Under the pieces are notes generated by a model. The model made no database searches and was not told where the DNA came from. It was given only the letters and a program-made list of their open reading frames with translations. A stretch of DNA of 14,254 bases from DASXYU01 sp036502295 (GTDB taxonomy: Bacteria > Actinomycetota > Actinomycetes > Mycobacteriales > Jatrophihabitantaceae): contig DASXYU010000010.1 in NCBI GenBank assembly GCA_036502295.1, positions 1 through 14,254 of the forward strand. The letters run 5' to 3'. Positions 1 through 6,291 of this stretch are shown in pieces. The position numbers and the translations under genes were made by a program. Every line of letters starts with the position of its first letter. Positions within the stretch are counted from its first letter, which is position 1.

Positions 1-88
1 TGAACTACTCCGCGAGCTGATCCTCGACCCCCGACGTGACTACCAGCCCACCGGACGACCACCCGGACCAGCGGCCAAAAAGAAATAG
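1..88 (+). CDS. C-terminal end of a transposase/integrase (partial, enters from the left edge)
   Basis: An open frame runs from the window edge to a TAG at 86-88 and gives 28 residues ending in Lys-Lys-Lys. The piece reads LLRELILDPRRDYQPTG followed by a Pro/Gly/Lys-rich tail. From memory, this matches the usual C-terminus of actinobacterial DDE transposases annotated as IS481 family (LLRELxLDPxRDYQPTGxP). The catalytic domain lies outside the window, so neither family nor intactness can be confirmed. A stem-loop overlaps the stop codon and a palindrome follows, as expected near the end of an insertion sequence. It could instead be another integrase-core protein sharing this tail. Confidence 0.5.
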   Translation, partial: ELLRELILDPRRDYQPTGRPPGPAAKKK

Positions 89-120
89 CCCGAACCTGCA
101 CAACGCAGGTCCGAGCTATT
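84..120 (+). terminator. Stem-loop at the end of the transposase-like gene
   Basis: AATAGC (84-89) pairs with GCTATT (115-120). Inside it, ACCTGC pairs with GCAGGT around the loop ACAAC, with a CCGA/CCGA internal bulge between the two stems. The stop codon lies within the outer arm. It may act as a transcription terminator for the transposase-like gene and, because it is symmetric, for transcripts arriving from the tRNA side. No long U-run follows, so termination strength is uncertain. Confidence 0.45.
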
Positions 121-122
121 CC

Positions 123-138
123 GATGTCTTGAGACATC
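123..138. repeat. 16-bp perfect palindrome, possible insertion-sequence terminal repeat
   Basis: GATGTCT-TG-AGACATC is a perfect inverted repeat (123-129 with 132-138) directly after the transposase-like gene and 7 bases before the mature 3' end of the tRNA gene. From memory, GATGTC-n-GACATC palindromes occur at the ends of IS481-like elements in actinobacteria, so this may be the right end of the element. The other end is outside the window, so the target-site duplication cannot be checked. Confidence 0.4.
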
Positions 139-145
139 ACAGCGG

Positions 146-217
146 TGCCCCCGGCAGGATTCGAACCTGCGCCACCGCCTCCGGAGGGCGGTGCTCTATC
201 CCCTGAGCTACGGGGGC
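146..217 (-). tRNA. tRNA-Arg (anticodon CCG)
   Basis: The minus strand folds into a standard tRNA. The acceptor stem GCCCCCG (217-211) pairs with CGGGGGC (153-147), with A at 146 as discriminator. The D arm is GCTC-AGGGGATA-GAGC, the anticodon stem CCGCC/GGCGG and the loop CTCCGGA with anticodon CCG. The T arm contains GGTTCGAATCC. CCA is not encoded: the bases after the discriminator read CCG. It decodes CGG arginine codons, which are common in this genome. A candidate -10 box TAAGCT lies upstream at 265-270 (minus), and the 5' leader holds a diverged copy of the 35-bp repeat. ArgS, the enzyme that charges it, is encoded 3 kb away. Confidence 0.95.
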
Positions 218-219
218 GG

Positions 220-254
220 GGTTTCGAGACACCGCCATCGGTGGTTCTTCAACC
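220..254. repeat. 35-bp dispersed repeat, diverged copy in the tRNA-Arg 5' leader
   Basis: The arms GGTTTCGAGACAC (220-232) and GTTCTTCAACC (244-254) match the arms of the repeat at 8700-8734 read in reverse complement: the first arm is identical and the second differs at one base. Total length is also 35 bp. Only the 11-bp core differs, and here it helps form a 5-bp hairpin (CACCG-CCAT-CGGTG). Conserved arms around a changing, self-complementary core suggest a dispersed palindromic repeat family selected for structure. Confidence 0.65.
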
Positions 255-264
255 GCCGCGGTAC

Positions 265-270
265 AGCTTA
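265..270 (-). promoter_or_regulatory. Candidate -10 box of the tRNA-Arg gene
   Basis: On the minus strand TAAGCT fits the actinobacterial TANNNT -10 pattern and lies about 50 bases upstream of the mature tRNA 5' end. No clear TTGNNN -35 box is seen at 16-18 bases. A start from here would place the 35-bp repeat hairpin in the 5' leader removed by RNase P. Confidence 0.35.
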
Positions 271-300
271 GCCGTCGGTGCGAGCACACGAGTACGGCAT

Positions 301-981
301 CTAGCTCGGAGGCTGAAGCTCGCTGCCACCGAGCTGACGCAGCAACTGACCCATCGCGATGATCTCGCTGCTCTGGTTGGTCACCATCGCCTGAGCCGCG
401 GTCCGCACGTAATCCTTCGACGCGTGCGCAGCGGCGTACTGCGCCATCGGGATGCCACCCTGGTGGTGGTGGATCATCAGCTGCAGGAAGAGGATGTCCA
501 ATTTCGTCCCGGTGGAGGACTGCAGTTCAGTCATCTGCTGCTGTGTCGCCATGCCGGGCATCAGATTGCCCGCGCCCATCTGCATGTGGTCGTGACCCAT
601 CCACGCCATCGGAGCCTGCGACGAATCGACACGCGACAGCCCCCAGGCATCGAGCCATCCGGACATCCGGCCGACCTCGAACTTCTGCGTCTCTTCGATG
701 TCGTAAGCCAGAGTCTTGATCTGCGCATTGTCGGTGTGATCGCGCGTATACGACGCCATCGTCACCGCCTGCTCGTGGTGCGTGGCCATGTCACGGGCGA
801 AGCCAGCGTCCACCGAGGACGCACTTACCAAGGACGACCCGCCACCGCGAATCAGCCAGCCGACGGTGCCCGCCACCAGCAGTGCCACCACGACGACAAC
901 CACGGTGAGGACGAGGCGAAGCCCGCGTGAGGACGAGCCCTGAGTCACCTCAGGTTCGAGGACCGTTGCGGGCTCGGTCAT
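301..981 (-). CDS. DUF305 family membrane-anchored protein
   Basis: A 226-residue protein with one N-terminal membrane segment (about 21-44, Val/Leu-rich) and an exported C-terminal DUF305 domain. The domain shows the family's paired His motifs: FARDMATHHEQAVTMA (61-76) and, near the end, LMIHHHQGGIPMA (168-180), which belong to a ferritin-like four-helix fold. Between them, 125-144 is rich in Met and His, as in metal-binding and especially copper-binding segments. The biochemical function of the family is unsettled; a metal or copper role is inference. The start ATG lies 20 bases after the stop of the DUF3105 gene, so the two are probably co-transcribed. The ribosome binding site (GTGATGTGAG) is weak. 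Confidence 0.9.
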   Translation of the reverse strand: MTEPATVLEPEVTQGSSSRGLRLVLTVVVVVVALLVAGTVGWLIRGGGSSLVSASSVDAGFARDMATHHEQAVTMASYTRDHTDNAQIKTLAYDIEETQKFEVGRMSGWLDAWGLSRVDSSQAPMAWMGHDHMQMGAGNLMPGMATQQQMTELQSSTGTKLDILFLQLMIHHHQGGIPMAQYAAAHASKDYVRTAAQAMVTNQSSEIIAMGQLLRQLGGSELQPPS

Positions 982-1001
982 CTCACATCACCGTATCGAG
1001 A

Positions 1002-1745
1002 TCAGGACGCTGCCGGCATTGTTGCGCTGCCGGCACCGGGGTCGGACCACTGCGGATTGCCGAAGGTGCTCGGGTTCGTCACGAAGTCCGGATCTGAGCA
1101 GGTCGCGCCATACTCGGGAGTCGCATCGGGATTGAGCAGCAGGTCGTTGATGAACCGCTCGACGCTCGGGTCCGACGCGCTATTCACGAAGAGCTGATGC
1201 CCCCAGAACTGCAGCGAGATCGGCGAGTTCAGGTCCGGGTAAGGGCTCAGCGCCATGCCGTTGCGTCCCTGCACGAGCGCCTTCAGTTTGTCCAGGTCGC
1301 CGGCCGCGATCGTGTCTTTGTTATAAGTGATCCAGACCGCGCCGTGCTCGAGCATGTGCACCGCGTTCTCGTTCGCGATCGCATTGGCGTAGACGGTGCC
1401 GGTGCAGTCGCCCCAGTACGGACTGTGGTTGCCGCCGATCGGGGGAGTGGTGTCGTAGGTGACCGGAGACGTGACGTGATTCCGGTTCGGCTCGTTCTTG
1501 ATGATGATGCCCGGAATCTTCTTGGCATCGTCCACTGCGCTGTTGGTACTGCCGCCGCCACCGCTGCGAGTCACCGCCACGCCGATGATCACGCCCGCGA
1601 AGACGACGAGGACGATCGCCGTGATGATGATCCCCCAGGGCGTATTGCGCTGGTTGACGATCGACTTGCCCGGCTTCTTCGTCGGGCGACCGGCGCTACC
1701 GACTCGATTCGGCGGGGCGGACTTCTTCACGGGCTTCTGTGCCAT
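1002..1745 (-). CDS. DUF3105 family membrane-anchored protein
   Basis: A 247-residue protein: a basic cytoplasmic N-terminus (1-37), one membrane segment (about 38-58), a Gly/Ser linker, then an extracytoplasmic DUF3105 domain. Hallmarks are TPPIGGNHSPYWGDC (100-114), AVHMLEHGAVWITY (128-141) and a second cysteine in YGATCSDP (C216), which could pair with C114. His107, His130 and His134 are possible metal ligands. No function is established for the family. It often neighbours DUF305 genes in actinobacteria (from memory), and here it precedes one by 20 bases. No Shine-Dalgarno precedes the ATG; a TAGTAT -10 box 7 bases upstream suggests a leaderless message. Confidence 0.9.
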   Translation of the reverse strand: MAQKPVKKSAPPNRVGSAGRPTKKPGKSIVNQRNTPWGIIITAIVLVVFAGVIIGVAVTRSGGGGSTNSAVDDAKKIPGIIIKNEPNRNHVTSPVTYDTTPPIGGNHSPYWGDCTGTVYANAIANENAVHMLEHGAVWITYNKDTIAAGDLDKLKALVQGRNGMALSPYPDLNSPISLQFWGHQLFVNSASDPSVERFINDLLLNPDATPEYGATCSDPDFVTNPSTFGNPQWSDPGAGSATMPAAS

Positions 1746-1752
1746 GGGGCAG

Positions 1753-1758
1753 ATACTA
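1753..1758 (-). promoter_or_regulatory. Candidate -10 box for leaderless DUF3105 transcript
   Basis: On the minus strand TAGTAT is followed by 7 bases (CTGCCCC) and then the ATG at 1745. This spacing puts transcription start at or within a base or two of the start codon, and there is no Shine-Dalgarno. The arrangement is typical of leaderless actinobacterial genes. No -35 box is evident. Confidence 0.5.
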
Positions 1759-1789
1759 ACGATGCGGCTGGAGCAGCCCGCTGCGTTAG

Positions 1790-3073
1790 TTACGCGGTGG
1801 CCTTCGCGGCGATATCCGCGAGGCTCACGCCCGTGTGCGAGTGCTCGAAGCGACCCTGGTCATACGACCTGATCGCGACGTCGTGCCCGGGCACCTTGGC
1901 TCGCAGCGCGCCCACGGTGGCCTCGGCCTTCGGGACATGCGCGAACGGGTCGTAGGAGTACCAGCGCATCGCGTTCTGGTACGTCATCTTGTTGATCTCA
2001 TCGTCCGGAACGCCGGCGAGGTCCTTGAACAGCCACTCGGGCGACTCGGGCCAGGTCGAGTCGGAATGCGGGTAGTCGCACTCCCAGGTGATGTTGTCGA
2101 TGCCGATCTTGTTCCGCATCTGGACGCCCACCGGGTCCTCGATGAAGCAAGTGAGGAAGTGCTCGCGGAAGACCTCCGAGGGCAGCTTGCCCTTGAAGTC
2201 CTGTCCGGTCCAACCGCGGTGCATGTCGTAGGTGCGGTCCAGGCGCTCGAGGAAGTAAGGGATCCAGCCGGTGCCGCCCTCGGAGAGGGCGATCTTGATG
2301 CCGGAGAACTCCTTCGGGATGCGCGACCAGAGCAGGTCGGCCGCCGCGTTGCAGATGTTCATCGGCTGCAGCGTGATCATCACGTCCACCGGCGCGTCCG
2401 GCGCGGTGATGGTGAGCTGCCCGGAGGAGCCGAGGTGGATCGACAGGACGGTGTCGGTGTCGACCAGTGCCTTCCACAGCGGGTCCCAGTGATCGCTATG
2501 GAACGAGGGGTAGCCCAGCGTCGCCGGGTTCTCGGTGAAGGTCAGCGAGTGAACGCCCTTCTCAGCGAGGCGGCGCACCTCCGCCGCGGCGAGCTCGGGA
2601 TCCCAGAGCACCGGGATGCCCATCGGGATGAAGCGACCGGGCGCGGAGCCGCACCACTCGTCGACGTGCCAGTCGTTGTAAGCCTTGAGGACGGCCAGTG
2701 CCAGGTCCTTGTCCTCGGCCGCGGCGAAGAGGCGGGCGGAGAAGCCGGGAAAGGAAGGGAAACACATCGAGCCGAGCGTGCCGTTGGCGTTCATGTCCTT
2801 GACACGCTCGTTGATGTCCCAGCAGCCGGGGCGCATCTCGTCGAAGGCGGTCGGCTCGATTCCGTACTCCTCCTTCGGCCGTCCGGCGACCGCGTTGAGG
2901 CCGATGTTCGGGATGACCGAGCCGTTGAACGTCCACACGTCCGAGCCGTCCTCTTGGCGCACGATCTTCGGCGCCTGTGCCTTGTACCTCTCGGGGATGT
3001 GGTTGTCGAACATGGTCGGTGGTTCGACCAAGTGGTCATCGACGCTGATCATGATCATGTCTTCAGGACGCAT
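1790..3073 (-). CDS. Amidohydrolase-2 family metal-dependent hydrolase
   Basis: A 427-residue TIM-barrel enzyme of the amidohydrolase-2 group (ACMSD/resorcylate-decarboxylase-like). The N-terminus has SVDDHLVEPP (10-19), with D12-x-H14 where the classical motif is HxH. Later likely metal or active-site positions are H213 in SIHLGSSG, E265 in SEGGTGWIP and D333 in ECDYPHSD. Substrate unknown; relatives hydrolyse or decarboxylate cyclic and aromatic compounds. The start was chosen at ATG 3073 because AGAGGAGA lies 5-6 bases upstream; the reading frame stays open far upstream but only as antisense to argS. It lies 44 bases upstream of DUF3105, same direction. A palindrome about 50 bases before the start may be its operator. 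Confidence 0.85.
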   Translation of the reverse strand: MRPEDMIMISVDDHLVEPPTMFDNHIPERYKAQAPKIVRQEDGSDVWTFNGSVIPNIGLNAVAGRPKEEYGIEPTAFDEMRPGCWDINERVKDMNANGTLGSMCFPSFPGFSARLFAAAEDKDLALAVLKAYNDWHVDEWCGSAPGRFIPMGIPVLWDPELAAAEVRRLAEKGVHSLTFTENPATLGYPSFHSDHWDPLWKALVDTDTVLSIHLGSSGQLTITAPDAPVDVMITLQPMNICNAAADLLWSRIPKEFSGIKIALSEGGTGWIPYFLERLDRTYDMHRGWTGQDFKGKLPSEVFREHFLTCFIEDPVGVQMRNKIGIDNITWECDYPHSDSTWPESPEWLFKDLAGVPDDEINKMTYQNAMRWYSYDPFAHVPKAEATVGALRAKVPGHDVAIRSYDQGRFEHSHTGVSLADIAAKATA

Positions 3074-3078
3074 CGTTG

Positions 3079-3086
3079 CTCTCCTC
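3079..3086 (-). promoter_or_regulatory. Strong ribosome binding site deciding the amidohydrolase start
   Basis: On the minus strand AGAGGAGA precedes ATG 3073 by 5-6 bases. It excludes the much longer upstream extension of the same open frame, which reads antisense to argS. Confidence 0.8.
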
Positions 3087-3100
3087 TGTTCGACTTCGAC

Positions 3101-3110
3101 TTCGATCGAA
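3101..3110. repeat. Perfect 10-bp palindrome TTCGATCGAA
   Basis: TTCGATCGAA lies between the amidohydrolase start and the larger palindrome at 3123-3140. Its right half also pairs with GTTCGA at 3088-3093 as GTTCGA-N12-TCGAAC. It may be a second regulator site or chance; alone it is weak evidence. Confidence 0.25.
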
Positions 3111-3122
3111 CCACTCACCGAT

Positions 3123-3140
3123 ATTGAGCGGCCGTTCAAT
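3123..3140. promoter_or_regulatory. Operator-like 18-bp palindrome in the amidohydrolase/argS divergent region
   Basis: ATTGAGCGGCCGTTCAAT pairs end to end with one mismatched pair out of nine. The size and the TTGA...TCAA half-sites resemble TetR-family operators. It is about 50 bases upstream of the amidohydrolase ATG and about 130 bases upstream of the argS start, so control of the amidohydrolase is more likely. The regulator is not in this window. Confidence 0.45.
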
Positions 3141-3259
3141 TCACTGAACAGCAATCTATCCGCAACCGCCTTCGTACGGTAGACCCCCTGAGCCGTGTCT
3201 TCCTTCCTACGTGAGTCCAACCCGATGCAGCGCCGCGAATTCGGCACGGGCAGGCCTAA

Positions 3260-3265
3260 TAGGAT
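3260..3265 (+). promoter_or_regulatory. Candidate -10 box for leaderless argS transcript
   Basis: TAGGAT (within TAATAGGATT) fits TANNNT and ends 6 bases before the GTG start of argS. No Shine-Dalgarno lies between them, so transcription probably begins at or next to the start codon. No clear -35 box is present 16-18 bases upstream. Confidence 0.55.
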
Positions 3266-3271
3266 TGCCAG

Positions 3272-4930
3272 GTGACTCCCGCTGAACTCTCCGAAGCCGT
3301 CCTCGCGGCGGTCGCCGCCTGCCTCGACGCGGGAGACTTCACCGGGACACGACCTGAGGATGTCGTTATCGAGCGTCCGAAGAACGCGGAGCACGGCGAC
3401 TACTCCACCAACATCGCCCTGAGACTGGCGAAACCCGCCGGCAAACCACCTCGCGACGTCGCCCAGACCATCGCCATCCGTCTGGCCACGACGGCCGGCA
3501 TCGAGAAGGTCGACATCGCCGGGCCGGGCTTCATCAACATCACCCTCGCCGCCGACGCCCTCGGACAGGTCGCCCGCACGATCGTCCGTGCCGGGGCAGC
3601 CTTCGGCCGCGGCACCGCGCTGGCAGGACGGGTGATCAACCTCGAGTTCGTCTCGGCCAACCCCACCGGCCCCGTCCACCTCGGCGGAACCCGCTGGGCC
3701 GCGGTCGGTGACTCCCTCGCCCGCGTCCTTGAGGCGCAGGGCGGCATCGTCACCCGTGAGTACTACTTCAACGACCACGGCGCGCAGATCGACCGCTTCG
3801 CCCGCTCGCTACTCGCCGCCGCGCTCGGCGAACCGGCCCCCGAGGACGGCTACGGCGGCGACTACATCGCCGAGATCGCCACCGACGTGATCAAGCTCCG
3901 TCCCGACGTCCTCGCCCTGCCGAGGGACGAGGCGCAGGAGGTCTTTCGCGCCGAGGGCGTCGAGCTCATGTTCACCGAGGTGAAGCAGTCGCTGCACGAC
4001 TTCGGAGTCGACTTCGACGTCTACTTCCACGAGAACTCGCTGCACGACTCCGGCGCCGTCGACAAGGCCGTCGAAGAACTCAAGGGATCAGGCAACCTCT
4101 TCTTCGCCGACGGTGCCTGGTGGCTGCGCTCCACCGAGTACGGCGACGACAAGGACCGCGTCGTCATCAAGAGCGACGGCCGGCCCGCCTACATCGCAGG
4201 CGATCTCGCCTACTTCAAGGACAAGCGCGCCCGCGGCTTCGACCTCTGCATCTACCTGCTCGGCGCCGATCACCACGGCTACATCGCTCGACTCAAGGCG
4301 GCCGCCGCGGCCTTCGGAGACGACCCCGCCACCGTCGAGGTGCTCATCGGTCAGATGGTGAACCTCGTCAAGGACGGACACCCGGTGCGGATGAGCAAAC
4401 GGGCAGGAACCGTCATCACGATGGAGGACCTCGTAGACGCGGTCGGCGTCGATGCGGCCCGCTACTCGCTCACCCGCAGCGCGCTGGAGAGCAGCCTCGA
4501 CGTCGACCTCGACCTGCTCACCAAACAGAGCAACGAGAACCCGGTGTACTACGTGCAATACGCACACGCGCGCACCCGCAACGTCAAGCGCAACGCCGAG
4601 AGCTACGGAATCGGGGTCGACGGTGACTTCCAGCCCGAGCTGCTCAGCCACCCGTCCGACGCCATGCTGCTCACTGCCTTGGGCGAGTACGTCCGCATCG
4701 TCGCGGCGGCCGCGGAACTGCGTGCACCGCACCGCATCGCGCACTACTTGGAGAGCCTCGCCGGCATCTACCACCGTTGGTATGACACCGACGAGTGCCG
4801 CGTGACGCCAAGGGGCGACGCACCAGTGACCGAGGCGAACCGCGCCCGCGCCTGGCTCAACGAGGCGACCTCCGTCGTCCTCGCCAATGGACTCGCGCTA
4901 CTTGGCGTCTCCGCTCCCGATCGGATGTGA
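3272..4930 (+). CDS. argS: Arginyl-tRNA synthetase
   Basis: Cytoplasmic class I synthetase that attaches arginine to tRNA-Arg using ATP; 552 residues, normal for the family. The N-terminal tRNA-recognition domain (about 1-120) includes RPKNAEHGDYSTNIAL. The HIGH-type signature is in FVSANPTGPVHLGGTRW (126-142, HLGG), followed by the REYYFNDHGAQ block (162-172). The KMSKS-type motif is RMSKRAG (373-379). The C-terminal DALR anticodon-binding domain covers about 430-552 and contains NPVYYVQYAHAR. The start is GTG without ribosome binding site but with a -10 box 6 bases before, consistent with a leaderless message. Its TGA overlaps the lysA start by 4 bases. argS-lysA pairing is well known in actinobacteria, including corynebacteria. 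Confidence 0.97.
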   Translation: MTPAELSEAVLAAVAACLDAGDFTGTRPEDVVIERPKNAEHGDYSTNIALRLAKPAGKPPRDVAQTIAIRLATTAGIEKVDIAGPGFINITLAADALGQVARTIVRAGAAFGRGTALAGRVINLEFVSANPTGPVHLGGTRWAAVGDSLARVLEAQGGIVTREYYFNDHGAQIDRFARSLLAAALGEPAPEDGYGGDYIAEIATDVIKLRPDVLALPRDEAQEVFRAEGVELMFTEVKQSLHDFGVDFDVYFHENSLHDSGAVDKAVEELKGSGNLFFADGAWWLRSTEYGDDKDRVVIKSDGRPAYIAGDLAYFKDKRARGFDLCIYLLGADHHGYIARLKAAAAAFGDDPATVEVLIGQMVNLVKDGHPVRMSKRAGTVITMEDLVDAVGVDAARYSLTRSALESSLDVDLDLLTKQSNENPVYYVQYAHARTRNVKRNAESYGIGVDGDFQPELLSHPSDAMLLTALGEYVRIVAAAAELRAPHRIAHYLESLAGIYHRWYDTDECRVTPRGDAPVTEANRARAWLNEATSVVLANGLALLGVSAPDRM

Positions 4931-6291
4931 CTCACGTGAGCGACCTCGCACCGGAGATCTGGCCTGCATCGACGAACCGCGTCGATGGCGTCGTGAGCAT
5001 CGGTGGGGCGAAGGTCACCACCCTCGCCGCCGAACACGGCACGCCGGCGATGTTCCTCGATGAGGACGACCTGCGCTCGCGTGCCCGCAGCTATCGAGAG
5101 GCGTTCGACGGCGTCGACGTCTACTACGCCGGCAAGGCGTTCCTCTGCACGGCGGTCGCGCGCTGGATCGCAGAGGAGGGTCTCGGCCTCGACGTCTGCA
5201 CCGGCGGCGAACTCGCAGTTGCCCTCGCCGCTGACTTCCCGCCCGAGCGGATCAGCATGCACGGCAACAACAAGTCCGTCGGCGAACTCGGCCACGGGGT
5301 CCTCGTCGGCGTCGGTCACATCATCATCGACTCCTTCGAGGAGATCACGCGGCTGGAGCAGATTTCCGAAGCGGCTGGCATCGTGCAGTCCGTCCTCGTC
5401 CGTGTCACCGTCGGTGTCGAGGCGCACACGCACGAGTTCATCGCCACCGCCCACGAGGACCAGAAGTTCGGTTTCTCGCTGCGTGACGGTTCAGCCTTCA
5501 AGGCCGCCATGGCGGTCCTCGACTCGGGCTCGCTCTACCTCGCCGGACTGCACAGCCACATCGGCAGCCAGATATTCGACACTGCCGGCTTTGACGTCTC
5601 CGCGCACCGGCTCGTCGAACTGGCTGCACAGATCCGCGACGCGCGCCGACCGGTCACCGAACTGAACCTCGGGGGCGGCCTGGGCATCGCCTACATCCCC
5701 GGTGACGACCCGCAGACTCCTCAGCAGACCGTCGAGCGCCTCGTCTCGATCGTGCGGCACGAGTGCGATGCCGCCGATCTGCCGATGCCGCGGCTGTCGC
5801 TGGAGCCGGGACGGGCGATCGTCGGGCCGAGCACGATCACCGTCTACGAGGTCGGCACGGTCAAGCAGGTCACCCTCGACGGCGGCCAGGTGCGTACCTA
5901 CGTCTCGGTCGACGGAGGAATGAGCGACAACATCCGTCCCGCGCTGTATGACGCCGAGTACACCTGCGTCATCGCCAATCGGGAGTCCACCGCCGAACCT
6001 GTGCTCGCACGGATCGTCGGCAAGCACTGCGAGAGCGGCGACGTCGTCGTGCGTGACACGCAGATCCCGGGCGACGTCCGTCCTGGCGATCTGATCGCGG
6101 TCGCGGCGACCGGTGCCTACTGCCGCAGCATGGCGAGCAACTACAACCATGTCCCGCGTCCGCCAGTCGTCTCCGTGAAGGACGGCACCGCTACGGTGAT
6201 CGTTCGACGGGAGACGATCGACGACCTGCTGCGCCTGGACATGGGTCTTGCCGCAAGCGGCGACAACCGCGATACCGGAGTGGCTCAATGA
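4927..6291 (+). CDS. lysA: Diaminopimelate decarboxylase
   Basis: PLP enzyme of fold type III that converts meso-diaminopimelate to L-lysine, the last step of lysine synthesis; 454 residues. The PLP lysine is K70 in DVYYAGKAFLC. Other marks are HSHIGSQ (209-215), the glycine-rich phosphate loop LGGGLGI (248-254), EPGRAIVG (293-300), the CESGD motif with catalytic Cys368 contributed to the partner subunit, and the ATGAYC segment (394-399). GTG 4927 is preferred because it overlaps the argS stop (GTGA), suggesting translational coupling; GTG 4936 is an alternative three codons in. The frame is open further upstream only within argS. Its own stop overlaps the hom start as ATGA. Confidence 0.97.
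   Translation: MTHVSDLAPEIWPASTNRVDGVVSIGGAKVTTLAAEHGTPAMFLDEDDLRSRARSYREAFDGVDVYYAGKAFLCTAVARWIAEEGLGLDVCTGGELAVALAADFPPERISMHGNNKSVGELGHGVLVGVGHIIIDSFEEITRLEQISEAAGIVQSVLVRVTVGVEAHTHEFIATAHEDQKFGFSLRDGSAFKAAMAVLDSGSLYLAGLHSHIGSQIFDTAGFDVSAHRLVELAAQIRDARRPVTELNLGGGLGIAYIPGDDPQTPQQTVERLVSIVRHECDAADLPMPRLSLEPGRAIVGPSTITVYEVGTVKQVTLDGGQVRTYVSVDGGMSDNIRPALYDAEYTCVIANRESTAEPVLARIVGKHCESGDVVVRDTQIPGDVRPGDLIAVAATGAYCRSMASNYNHVPRPPVVSVKDGTATVIVRRETIDDLLRLDMGLAASGDNRDTGVAQ

Noticed and set aside
145..930. 261-codon plus-strand frame across the tRNA and DUF305 gene
   Set aside because: It runs through the tRNA gene and antisense to a recognised DUF305 protein; no domain or ribosome binding site supports it.
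1835..3127. 430-codon plus-strand frame opposite the amidohydrolase
   Set aside because: Antisense shadow of a well-supported enzyme; it has no recognisable motif.
3175..3180. TACGGT as an argS -10 box
   Set aside because: It fits TANNNT but has no -35 partner and would give a leader of about 90 bases without a ribosome binding site; the box at 3260-3265 explains the start better.
3074..3778. Upstream extension of the amidohydrolase frame on the minus strand, giving a 662-residue reading
   Set aside because: The extension is antisense to argS and the intergenic region, shows no recognisable domain, and the ATG at 3073 has a strong ribosome binding site and matches the family N-terminus.
4795..4926. 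Longer lysA frame starting inside argS
   Set aside because: The extra 44 codons overlap argS in another frame and are Arg/Pro-rich without homology to LysA; the GTGA overlap at 4927 is the natural start.
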